Positions 1-10,216 of a stretch of 64,000 nucleotides of DNA are shown piece after piece (within the stretch, counting starts at the first letter, position 1; the number at the start of each line of letters is the position of its first letter). This stretch comes from Hypoxylon rubiginosum (taxonomy: Eukaryota > Ascomycota > Sordariomycetes > Xylariales > Hypoxylaceae), in assembly GCA_902806565.1 (NCBI GenBank), contig CADCXA010000053.1:930001-994000 (forward strand), read 5' to 3'. The notes under the pieces are model-generated. The model saw only the letters and a program-made list of their open reading frames with translations. It had not been told where the DNA came from and ran no database searches. Made by a program: the position numbers and the translations under genes.

Positions 1-2116
1 ACCTGCCCTTGCGCCCTATGTCAAAGAGGCCATTGACGAAAACCCAGGTATCTCCGGGGAAAGAGTAGAAAATCAGTTCGAAAAGCTTATTCTGGTACCT
101 TTATCCAAAATTTCTCAAGATAAGCGAAGAAACGACATACTGGTTATTATTATTGATGCTCTAGATGAATGTGAGCAAGATGAAGATATTCGACTTATCA
201 TTAGTCTGCTGTCTCGCGTCAACCACCGACAACTCCTTAAGTTACGGATATTCGTTACTAGCAGACCAGAATTGCCCATTCGCCTTGGTTTCAGCACAGT
301 CAAAGGCGCTTACCTAGATCTAACTCTGCATAAAATACCCGCGTCTGTAGTGGAGCGTGATTTAAAAGCATATTTCGCCAACGAACTCGCGAAGATCCTG
401 GATGATTATAACAACACCGTATCACTAGACCGAAGACTACCACCAGACTGGCCTGGGCATTCGGTGATTGAGGACCTCGCAAGTATAGCTAGTCCTCTTT
501 TCATCTTCGCCGCTACAGTATGCCGTTTCCTTGCCGATCGTAGGAATGGTACACCTGATGCAAAACTTCGGAAGGTCCTGCAGTATAAAACGAGAAGCCA
601 GGAATCTAAACTGGACGCAACATATCTACCTGTGTTAGATCAAATGGTGGCCGGTTTATCTAAGCGAGAGGAGGACGAGACCTTGCAAGAATTCCGAACT
701 ATTGTAGGCTCGATAATCGTCCTATTTGATCCCCTTTCAACTTCAGCCCTAGCAGGAATCCTTGGCATACCGCAAACAACAGTCGATGGGAGACTAGACT
801 TGCTTCACTCAGTACTAAGCGTCTCTTCGCCGAATGTGCCGGTCAAGTTATTCCATCTCTCGTTTCGCGATTTTCTTTTGGACCCCGAAAAGCGCGGAAG
901 AACCCGATTCTGGATTGACGAGAAATTAACTCATAGGCAACTGGCTAAATGGTGCCTGGATATTCTGAGCAAATCACTTCGAAAAGACATCTGTGAAGTA
1001 CGCTGGCCTGGAACTCTTCTTGAATCGATCGATCCCCAAGTGATAAACAAAAAATTGCCACCGGCAGTGCAGTACGCATGTCTCTACTGGGCACACCATC
1101 TCAGCCAAGCAGGAGATCCCATAAAAGATGGTGACCAAGTTCACAACTTCTTTAAGTTGCACTTCCTCCACTGGCTAGAGGCATTGTCCATTTTAAGGAA
1201 ACCCCGGAACGCTCTATCTAGTGTCAAACTACTACATTCGCTCCCACAAGTATGTATATAATCAGTGCCCTAAACCCCCAGTTCCGCGGCATTGCTTTGC
1301 TAACCCACACAGGATAAATACACTTCAGAGTTCTCGGATATCATTTTCTACAGTAGGAAATTTGCCAAACAAGTTCCACATTCTCGTGTGCCTCTTCGAA
1401 TATACATCAAGGCAGCTACATATCGATGGAAATACAGACACCTATACGAGAGTGACATGCCCAATTGGATGCTTCTTGGCCCGGAAATTACTATCGCGTC
1501 TCAGTCTTCTCGACATAAAGGGCAAATATCAACTGCATTATGTGATACTCCGATAATTATGTCGAGCGACTTGAGGTCTTTGGCGTTAGCGGTGCTGGAC
1601 TTTAGCGAAATCGGTATTTGGTCAGTCGACACAGGCGACTTACGACACACGCTCAAGGGACATAGTGATGCTATTAGGTCGATGGCATTTTCGCCTAACG
1701 CGAAGTTCTTGGTATCAACATCATATGACGATGACGTCCGAATCTGGTCGGCGGAGACTGGCGACTGTCTGCAAATAATCCCTCACCGTACTACTAAAAT
1801 ATCCTTTGATCGTGACGGTCTCTTCGTTCTTACGGATACGGACACTATTGCACTTGATAATACATTGCAGCCATCAGGTGCCAGTGCAACCCCTAAGGAA
1901 CCTTTCGTCCTATCCTCAAGTCTTACCTTAGATGAAGACATTCAATCAGGCTCTACCTGGATTGCCTTAGAGGGCCATAGAGTATTGGAAGTGTTTGACT
2001 CACAAAATATAGCCATCGCTGGCCCCGTGGTAGCAATGTACAACCATCATAAGAGGAGGGTTCAGATTTATCGAATTGTTATGGAAAGGCTACTAGAACT
2101 GAGGCCTAGTGTCTAA
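1..2116 (+). CDS. NACHT-WD40 (HET-E/NWD-type) NLR-like protein, 5' partial
   Basis: The frame is open from base 2, so the start lies left of the window. Exon 1 runs to 1249 and exon 2 from 1313 to 2116 (TAA). The 63-nt intron (1250-1312) starts GTATGT, has a GCTAAC branch site and ends CACACAG; removing it joins two long frames in phase 0. Near the 5' end the NACHT Walker B region reads VIIIDALDECE (about 143-175), followed by the family's FVTSRPELPIRLGF sensor-like segment. The middle contains the usual winged-helix/linker pattern (LFHLSFRDFLLD). The C-terminal part has one clear WD40 unit (LKGHSDAIRSMAFSP ... DDDVRIWSAETG) and degenerate sequence after it. Family members act as cytosolic innate-immunity/heterokaryon-incompatibility receptors in fungi; the N-terminal effector domain cannot be seen. 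Having a single good WD40 unit is unusual, since many homologues carry long arrays. Confidence 0.85.
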
Positions 2117-2501
2117 CTTTACAAACCAAATCGTGGAGCGCTCTTTGTTTAGGATTGGATGTTGCTGAGTTTAGATAAGTTGCTTTTTAACAATATACCT
2201 AGGCACATATAGGAAGGAAGAGGCCCTTCGCGCTCTTGTCTCAGCCCCTATTCGGGTTAACATACCTTAACCTCCATTCACAGGGCCAGAATCGAAGAAG
2301 TAGACCTTTGATAATTGACACAAGTAATTAAGGTCAGTTGTTACTGCTGTGCATTCTTATTCAGTATCTCTGATCAGTATGTATAGTAATAAGTTATGCC
2401 AGGACTAGACGCGCTATAAAGTACGAGAACCTTCTCTTATACCTGAAAGAAACCAATCTATCCCTAGTTTCACGCGCCATATAGTCGTCCCGTAACTTCC
2501 C
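2117..2501. other. Intergenic, nothing recognised
   Basis: This is the 3' space between the NACHT-WD40 gene and the convergent SET-domain locus. It has no coding frame, RNA or repeat that I can support. Confidence 0.6.
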
Positions 2502-3523
2502 TTACTCCACCTGCATTATCGGCCGTTCGATCTCCATCGAGAGCTGTATGGCGGATGGATGATCGATTCCGACGCAGAGGAGGCGAGCCTGGACGGCCCG
2601 CCGAGTCTTGTCTCGCCGGCCCATGTTGTCCCCCAGCGCGTCGAAGATGCGTGCCTGCTCCATGTAGACGAGCGACAGTTCCAACCCGTACAAACCTTCT
2701 TCCTCGAGGAGATAGGAAATCTGTCTCAATGCGCCCATGGCCGCGTATATATCGCCAGGCTGGTAGGGATCCTCCTTGTAGTCGTCGTCCTTGTAGTAAG
2801 CCGAGAGTTCTTCCCTAAGCCCCGCCATCACGACCCGTCGCTCTTCGGAGGCGGGCGAGCGGCATGCGGAACAGGCACAATGAAATCCCTAGTTTTCAAG
2901 GCGTGCGTTTCGCTGGGCGCGGTTGAGATACACGGACTCCTGGAGGTAGCTGATCGTAATCTCCTCCCCCTTGGCGATGTCGCGGACGGCGTGTAGGACC
3001 ATCGCGTTACGCGCATCGTTCCAGTAGAGCCAAGCGTTAGGGACGCAGCTGTCGCGAGGCGTCAGTCGTCTGAAATGTACCCAATGTACCTATACGGTCG
3101 GTATATTAGAGAATAGAGAGGTACATACCTGTGATTCAAGTGCGAGCAGAAGAATTGGATGACACAACCAGTGCCCTGTCCTTCTATGCAGTTGTGTTGG
3201 GCGATTTGCCGCAATCGCTCAGGCGTCGCAACTGCGTATCCAATGTCGTGGTTCAGCTTCCTGATGATTGGTACGGTGTCGATAACTCCAGCGAAAAGGC
3301 GAATGAATAGGATCTGCTCATCAAATGGAAGCATTGCGAAATCATGTACGATGTTGCGTAGGGCGTCTTCTTTGGACTCGTACGCGAACATGGGAGTTTC
3401 CACGAACAGGCGAAGTCCCTTCGAAAGGTCCTGCTTTGCGAAGACCCCGAGGCCCTTGATGGTTTCCGGGCATTGTTGAATGCAGAGTCTTTCGTCGACC
3501 AAGGCTCGCTGGAAAGCATCCAT
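2502..3523 (-). pseudogene. SET-domain (SMYD-like) protein with in-frame stop
   Basis: Exon 1 is 3523-3129 and exon 2 is 3048-2502. The intron 3128-3049 (80 nt) begins GTATGT and ends CGACAG. The splice rebuilds the hallmark SET motif as SHLNHSCVPNAWLYW, so it is well supported. Exon 1 gives the N-terminal SET strand (ETIKGLGVFAKQDLSKG). Exon 2 gives VRDIAKGEEITISY, then the post-SET cysteines GFHCACSAC, then a TPR-like tail ending LLCVGIDHPSA. Between RLEN and GFHC lies a TAG (2891-2889) where relatives have an aromatic residue. Everything after it stays in the same frame and keeps family features, so this looks like a recent nonsense change. The intact protein would be a lysine methyltransferase-like enzyme. 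Skipping a 45-nt GT..TAG segment would remove the stop but also delete a conserved stretch. A sequencing error is the other explanation. Confidence 0.72.
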
Positions 3524-3834
3524 TGCGGCGACCTAGACGAGGTAAAGTGATGAGTGACGGCTAGCGCAATAAACAAGCCCGACAAATGGTGGCACGAACT
3601 TAGGTAGACAAGTTCTCCCGTACGGACAAGTATTCCTGCGCGCTATGTTGGGATGTTGCTTGTGGTTGGAGAAGTACCTAAGGTAGTGAGTGGGTTTATC
3701 GGTATGAAGCCGGATAGAGTGAGTGACGGGGAAGATATTAACGATGATATCGTTAGTAATGTTGTGGCGGACAATGTACAGATCCAAATACTGTAGGTTG
3801 GCGCTGTTGTCGTATTTGTCCAGAATCAGAATGA

Positions 3835-3869
3835 GAGGTGGGAGGTGGGAGGTGGGAGGTGAGAGGTGA
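3835..3869. repeat. 7-bp tandem repeat (GAGGTGG/GAGGTGA) x5
   Basis: Five consecutive 7-bp units: three GAGGTGG, then two GAGGTGA, then a partial unit. A second short run of ACGCCGAC, three 8-bp copies, lies at about 3921-3944. Confidence 0.85.
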
Positions 3870-4541
3870 GAGGATGTCGACTTGTTTATATATTAGTGAC
3901 GTGATAGAGAAGCTAGGGTAACGCCGACACGCCGACACGCCGACACGTACCTTCCAATTTTAATAGTTACCTCTATCAGTCTCAGTCGTGCATTCCTTGA
4001 GCCAGGAAGTCTGTGCCTAAGGCGAGTATCGGGCGCGTCGAGGAATATCGGGTACTGTGGATTTCGACCGCGACTCTACCACCTCACGATATTTGGTCGT
4101 CCTCGGCCGTGAACCAACCAAATCGACAAGATGGTAAACTTAACGGTTTCAAGGTGCAGTCAATACTAGAAGCAGTCGTAAGGTGAACGGGAATCCTTTA
4201 TGTCGGGTTTAGGTGAAGAAATATATTTCACCTTTCAGTTGTGAAAGGGTGTCCTTCCACGTTGGATTCCGTGACTGGACGAACTTGAAGATATAGCCTC
4301 CACTGCTACTAGGTGTGATTATATACCTAGTAGTACATTTATTATCAACCTTAGGTAGGTACGTAAGGTATGTATGTTATCTCGTCTACCCCCTATATCT
4401 AATCGTGGCGTCGTCACCCATGCAGGTATGTTTGCCCTTGGAGATAAGTGCAACTGCCTATCAAGTGCCTACCAAGTGCCTACCTATCAAGCAACTACAC
4501 AGTGCTATCTCTCTGATCAGAGATAAATATACAATTTTAAG

Positions 4542-4604
4542 CAGAATGTGCTATTGCCAACTCAGAATGTGCCATTGTTAACTCGGAATGTGCCACTGCT
4601 AACT
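4542..4604. repeat. 21-bp tandem repeat x3
   Basis: Three adjacent 21-bp copies start at 4542, 4563 and 4584. They share the core GAATGTGCCATTG followed by a variable NTAACT end. Copies differ at a few positions, mostly transitions. Confidence 0.85.
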
Positions 4605-5416
4605 TCTAGTAGTACCACCGGGGAATTGACAATGGCTTCTAATTCCATGAGGCCATTCCTCACCTTGTATTAACTTCTAGGTGCAAAAAGTGACCGAGTT
4701 CATACCTAAAGTAACTCCTTGGATCCGGGTCTCACCCGCGATGACTTTTTATTGCACTTGTTACACTTTGGAAGGCATTTCACGAGTTCACTCTCCAGTA
4801 CCTACGAAAAGGAAACGGTTTCGAAGCATGTTAACTGCTATCCTAGTGGCAAATAGATGACAAGCCAAAGACAATAAAAGGGATTCTTGTATTGAGATAA
4901 CTGTCATCATCCTACTATCCTACCATATCGTTCGCCACCTAACTTTCATATCCCCGTCAGGGGGTGCTGCCACCGCATTTGCATATTCAACGTCATCCGA
5001 AGCAGGACGCTCGGAATGGGACCTATCTGGCATGACCCAGTCGATAGATTCGACTACAAATCTCGATATAATCATGGAAACTGCAAGAAGAACTTCTACA
5101 TTTGCAATATCGAACATGCGGCACGACCGTGTCTGCTGACTTATCATGGCGCTTTGCTGCTGCTATACGTATTCGCTTTATACTGCTTACCATACCAGTG
5201 GATATAGTGATATAGTGCATTTTACAATACACTATACGTATATAATGCCTCACTATAGGCATATAATGCCTCACTGTGCGCATAGTGCCCGACACTAGTC
5301 GTTTATACCCGTACCCCTCGAGGTAATATGCGCCTACGTCCAGCTGGAACTTGAAACTTGACCACACCTATTATTACGTCCCATGTTGTTCGAAATCTAC
5401 TGATATTGACCTAAAG

Positions 5417-6491
5417 ATGGACACATCTCTTCGGGATAGAGAAGAGATGGGTCTTATGCTTCAGGAAATGAGCTTTGAAGAACTGCAAGATTTCGCCCTT
5501 GTTTCCGAGGATGACCCTATCCAAAATGCAAGGTCAAGCGAGTCGCTCAGCTCGATACATTATTTTATGTTTCTGAAGGTCGGAGATACCAGGCCTCTTT
5601 ATGAAGCCATCCGCAAAGGCAACGATGCTGTAGCAGCCACGCCAGATGCCGATCCCGAAAAACCTTATATATTGAATAACCTAGGAAAGAAGCTGGCCGT
5701 GAACCCAAACTCCCTTCCGTAAGCAGCACGTTTGGGCTTTGCAGAAATAGTTAAACTCCTCTTAGATAAAGAAGCTCCTTGTTCGTTAGCTGTTGACGCT
5801 AGACCGTCGAGATATCTTGGAGCTCATCATATCAGTAGTTATGGGGCTTCAGTTTACATCTCCGAACGAGATATATCATTTCATCTATGAATTAGAGGAA
5901 TGGTTCCACGGGGAACGCTTTTGGCCAGCGCACATAACTGAGGAGTCGTTTTTGAAGCGAAATCCACTGTCTCGAGTGGCCGTGCAAACTATGGGAGAGA
6001 GACGTGACTTACTAAGGTCGGTCACGTATACAGACGCCAAAGGCGTGGAGATTGCCCTAGCCCAGATGGACAAACCATTGGCTCAAGGTTCAACTGCGAG
6101 CAAGGAGATACTTCCTCCAGACGAAGATCGTCCAATTATACGCCATGTTTACGATGCTATTTCCAGCGGCCTGCCTTTAGCCTTGGGCAGATGCAATATT
6201 GGTGAAGAGGTACTTGTGAGCATCTCCACTTTCGATCTAGCGAAGTATAGTAGAGTATTTACGCCTCTGAGCGAGCTGGAGTACGAGTATGGGAAGAATC
6301 CATGGATTCATATGTTCCCGAAGGATTCGATTTGGTGTGTACGTGTCTGCGAGTACAAGGCCTCGGAGATGGACATTCAAAGGGCAAGAGAAAAGCTTAG
6401 AGACAAAAGCGATAACATTACCCCACAGGAGGTACACATATCAGACCAGATTCTAGAGGTTAAGGACTCAGCATCACGCGAGGAGATCTAG
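5417..6491 (+). pseudogene. Broken ankyrin-like fungal protein locus
   Basis: The frame from ATG 5417 reads MDTSLRDREEMGLMLQEM and continues to a TAA at 5720-5722. Directly after that stop, in the same frame, comes AARLGFAEIVKLLLDKEAP, a good ankyrin helix pair. The rest of the locus then continues in another frame, 5793-6491 (no ATG at its 5' end), coding about 230 residues with DILELIISVV near the start and a charged C-terminus. I tested GTAAGC at 5719 as a donor with the AG sites up to 5838; none joins the two frames. The simplest reading is one protein broken by a nonsense codon (CAA to TAA would fit) and a frameshift. The function of the C-terminal part is not recognised. Confidence 0.4.
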
Positions 6492-7123
6492 GCCGTCTGG
6501 TCTCCGAGGCTGTCTAGGGCGGGGATTCTGACTCGTGAGCGTGAGCGGGAAGGAAAGCCGTGGAAGATTGTTCCGTTCGGACAAGGTACGGAAATTCATC
6601 TGTGAAGACTTGTTTTTCAAGCTAACTTGAATGCAGAAGCTTCTTATTACTGGCTTCGTTAAGCAGGTATATAATGCTGCTTAAGTTCCTCTAGACCCCT
6701 AGCCTTATTTAACATCCATTCCAAGGCCCATGTAGGGAATAGCCAGGTGAGCCACTTCGCGTCCGTCGACTTCGCACCCCTCCAAATACAGCCACTTGCT
6801 CCGCCGAGGACATCATTTACTATATTTCGAGCCGTGACGTTGTCAGGACTTAGGTCTTGTTACACAAACCTAGCCCTTATTATCCAGGAGGTATCGTGAC
6901 CCCTAGAATAGCGATATCGGGTGCTTATACCACCAGGGATATCGGAGGCGAAGTTCCCTTGCCTGATGGGCTTCTTTGTCCGTCATTCCTGTATATACAA
7001 AGACGCTCGTAGCTGTTGGGTTTATAGCTCCTCGTGCAACAACGTCTTAGTTACCCTCATCGCTTGGACGGTCTCGTGACAGACGTCGACATGTTCTCTT
7101 GGAGGGACTCTGGTTCCTCCACG
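6492..7123. other. Intergenic / decayed 3' part of the AYR1-like pseudogene
   Basis: From 6492 to about 7020 nothing is recognised. Between about 7022 and 7123 the minus strand may hold the eroded 3' end of the neighbouring reductase pseudogene, with fragments such as HETVQAM in shifting frames. Confidence 0.4.
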
Positions 7124-7830
7124 CTAGTCCTCAAGCAGCTTCCCGATGGGTCTGTAGTAAGAGTTTTCAGGCAATTCAAATGGCTCGTTGGCTGGAAAAG
7201 TTGGTGCCCACCACGCCGATTATTGCTGTTACTACTCGCACGCCGAGCGGTTCCATCTCGACACGCATGGTTTCCAATAGCTGCTTTACCGCTGCTTTAG
7301 ACGTGATGTATACGCCTATAGGGGTTTAAGTCAGTTTAAGCGAGCCGTATTAAAGGACTATATGTGGACGGGTGGAAAAGAATAAACATATCTGCCCAGG
7401 GAGTAGGTATATTCCATAGGACAGAGCTAGTATTCACAATGACGCCGCGAGCTTTGCAGATTATATCCGCGAATGCTTGTGTGACGAGGGGCACACTCCA
7501 AAAGTTAACGTCGAAGAACCTTTTAGCTTTTTCAATATCAGTGTCGAGAATTAGCATGACAAAATCGTTGCCAGCATTGTTAATGAGTATATCGAGCGTG
7601 CTAGTACGACGCCTGACTTCCGCAGCACACCGAGCGATTGACTCCTTCGACGAGACATCGAGCTCAAGAATTTCGACGTCGCTCATATCTCTCAACGTTC
7701 CCGCCTTGGAAGTGTTTCGCAAGGTTGCGAAAACGTGGTAGCCCTTCTCGTGGAGAACTTTGGCCATCGCAGCACCAAGGCCGCCATCACTACATCCCGT
7801 AATAAGGGCGGTCTTTTTTGAGTTAGACAT
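7124..7830 (-). pseudogene. AYR1-like short-chain dehydrogenase pseudogene
   Basis: Exon 1, 7830-7392, encodes an SDR N-terminus: MSNSKKTALITGCSDGGLG (cofactor loop TGxxxGxG), LDILINNAG and VNTSSVLWNIPTPWA. The next expected residues, GVYITSKAAVKQLLETM with catalytic YxxxK, are at 7315 onward in phase, so an intron of 76 nt (7391-7316) once lay between. Its acceptor CCTATAG is intact, but its first six bases are ATATGT where GTATGT is expected. Further on, the family segment NEPFELPENSYYRPIGKLLED appears one frame away from the preceding frame (which stops at TGA 7178-7176), and then meets TAG 7126-7124. Intact relatives resemble 1-acyl-dihydroxyacetone-phosphate reductase and related fungal SDRs. 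Three independent lesions make this a confident pseudogene. Confidence 0.85.
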
Positions 7831-8506
7831 GGCATCAAATCGTCAAGTAGAGACGCAAGCTTGGTATCGGCGCGCTTGGAATTGCTGCCCAAAGAGAGAC
7901 GTTTTCTCGCAGGCGACAGCTAGTAAGGCAAAATAATTCTACAATTACTTGACAAGAGCCCGCAACTAAAAAGGACAGTTCGTGTAACGTCGGCAAATGA
8001 GATCACCCGTTACGGCGGTCCGGTTTATCACCAGGATACCATCATCGGTAGAAAGCTGATGAGGGCTGGCCGGTCTTAGGCATCATGTCCGTCATAAAGG
8101 GCGTGGTTTTAGGTTAGAGTCCGTATATCTTGCTAGGCATAGCACGTTGTCCGGCAACCGACCGCATAGGGCGGCCGTGGGTTTCGCGGACGAGTCGCAA
8201 AAGGCTACTTCGAGGGAAGGCTGTGCGCCGAAGGCGTTGGTCGAAAAGCAGGGTAGGGAAGAAGGTGACATGTTAGTTGGTAGCAATGAATAACACGCCG
8301 AGTCTCCTTTCTTTGTCCTTCATCTTGGGGCACCTACAGTCGACCACAAGCAAGGGATAATTTGTTTACCAACACCCCACCTTACCTGTACGAGTTGTCT
8401 AGGATCAGGAAACAATTTGGAAGTAATCTTGGCTCCAGTCTGTTAGGAAGACGATAGAAAGTTCGTCTCCTCTCACCAAACCAAGTACCCGCGACCTCCC
8501 ATAGAA
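7831..8506. other. Intergenic, nothing recognised
   Basis: This is the divergent space between the SDR pseudogene (minus) and the intact SDR gene (plus). It presumably carries the promoter of the latter, but I see no distinct element. Confidence 0.5.
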
Positions 8507-9605
8507 ATGGCAAACGCCCAAGGGACAGTTATTGTCACTGGTGCCAATGGTGGCCTTGGGAGCGCTATTGTCAATCAACTTGCTTCTCAGCCCAAGTTCG
8601 CTAGCTTCCACGGCCTCTATACGGTTCGCGATGCGGAATCAGCGCCCTCTCTCAGGTCGATACTTTCCGAGAGCCCTTCGCACTCTTGCGACGTTGTTTC
8701 CCTCGACCTGGCGAATCTCGACAGCGTCCGCCAAGCGGCCGAGTCTATCAACGCCCGGGTTGAAGCAGAAACCATCCCGCCAATCCAGACGCTTATCCTC
8801 AATGCCGGGTTCCAGGATTTTGGCAAACAGGTGTGGACAGATGATGGTTTCGACATGACCTTTAGTGCGAACTACCTTGGTCACTGGCTGTTTACACTAC
8901 TCCTGCTAAAGAGTATGAACAAAGACTCGGGACGCATAGTAGTTATTGGAAGCCAGTCCCACGAGTAAGTGCTTACTTGCTCTCTATGACATGCATGCTC
9001 TATCCAAGCTAATGTGACATTTGCTTGCCAGTCCCTTTGATAAACGGAATGAGGAGACGCAAGCGTTTGGCGACGAAAAGTACCAGACTGTCGTACACGA
9101 CCAGGCCACCTTTGAAGCAATAGCTAAAGGCACTTGGAGCTCCGCGCAAGAGGATCCGTCCTGGCGTAGCGGGTACCGTCGCTATGGCGCGGCCAAGTTA
9201 TTCTCCATCATGATGATCCACGAACTCCAACGCCGCATGGATCGCGACCCCGTCCTGAACAACATCTGCATCCTAGGTGTGGACCCGGGCACTATGGTAA
9301 CCGGTCTACAGCGCCATGCATCCTGGTTAATCCGAGTCTTGATGTTTAAGATCATCTATCCTATCCTCATTATGCTCATGCCGAATGGCCTATTACGAAG
9401 CACACAAAAGTCCGCATCGCAAGTCCTCGAGGCCGCATTCGAGTCAAACCCTGAGTTTCCTAAGGGCTTATACTACTTTGATGCGAAGCTTTTCGAGACA
9501 AGTGCCGAGTCTAAGGACCCTAAAACCCGCGATATTGTCTGGAAGGAGAGCATAAAGTATGCGCAGGTGGAACCAGGTGAAACAATCTTAAGCCATTGGC
9601 AATGA
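8507..9605 (+). CDS. Short-chain dehydrogenase/reductase, fungal RDH/WWOX-like
   Basis: Exon 1 is 8507-8964 and exon 2 is 9032-9605. The intron 8965-9031 (67 nt) starts GTAAGT and ends TTGCCAG, and the join gives SQSHDPFDKRNEE, a typical sequence for this subfamily. The protein is 343 residues. It has the NAD(P)-binding loop TGANGGLG near residue 11, LILNAGF (NAG motif), the S of VVIGSQSH, and the catalytic YGAAK. A hydrophobic segment near LIRVLMFKIIYPILIMLMP may associate with membrane. It resembles fungal SDRs annotated as retinol dehydrogenase, WW-domain oxidoreductase-like or protochlorophyllide-reductase-like; the substrate is unknown. It stands intact beside an SDR pseudogene of a different subfamily, so the two are not simple duplicates. 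Confidence 0.88.
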
Positions 9606-10216
9606 GTACATCACTCTTAGGCTAGACCTCGCACTCAGACTTCCTGAGTCCATAAAGATGATAATAAGTAATATCATAAAGTATCGAAAGGCTCGGTAGG
9701 TTTTATACCATCTTTGGCGCAACTGGCGACGGAACGGAAGAAACGTCGAAATGATGTATGTGAAATAGCGGCATTGTAGCACACAAGACAGAGTCGAGAC
9801 ACCCTTACATACCTACCTAAAGTACTGGTTATACCAGGAAACCCCCCAATGATTAGGGATTGTAGTATGCCTCTTACCAAGACACAAGCCTGACGGCATC
9901 TTCTATACAACAAAAGTTTAGTGACAGGTGGCGTTTGGAAACGGTACCGTCTTAGTACTACGAGACATGGTGCCGCGCTCTGTTCGGTCCCTCCTTCTGG
10001 TATGGCAACGTCCCTATCCCTCCGTACGCATCTCAGGTAGTACAAGATCAGGTGTTGGTAGCACAATGTACCTAGGTACCCGAAAGGGGGGGGGGGGGGG
10101 CAACGTTCCCTGTGGAACTCTCTTCTTATCCCTACAAGCCCGCACCCTTTTTATTCATCACATATTCGGTTTATTCAGTCTTTCTTTCATCTATATTGTT
10201 GCCCACCTATATCAGT
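9606..10216. other. Intergenic with a G15 run
   Basis: No gene is recognised. An uninterrupted run of 15 G lies at 10086-10100, about 115 bases upstream of the rhodopsin-domain start codon. Confidence 0.55.

Larger units (their letters stand above)
3524..5416. other. Intergenic stretch with short tandem repeats, no gene recognised
   Basis: I see no supported coding region. It contains three small tandem repeats (listed separately) and, around 5210-5290, repeated TATAATGCCTCACT-like words next to TATAGTG words. Small open frames here resemble nothing I recognise. Confidence 0.5.

Noticed and set aside
2844..2936. A 45-nt GT..TAG intron that would remove the stop of the SET-domain gene
   Set aside because: It is in frame but very short, lacks a good donor, and would delete the conserved segment around RLEN, so a nonsense codon is the simpler explanation.
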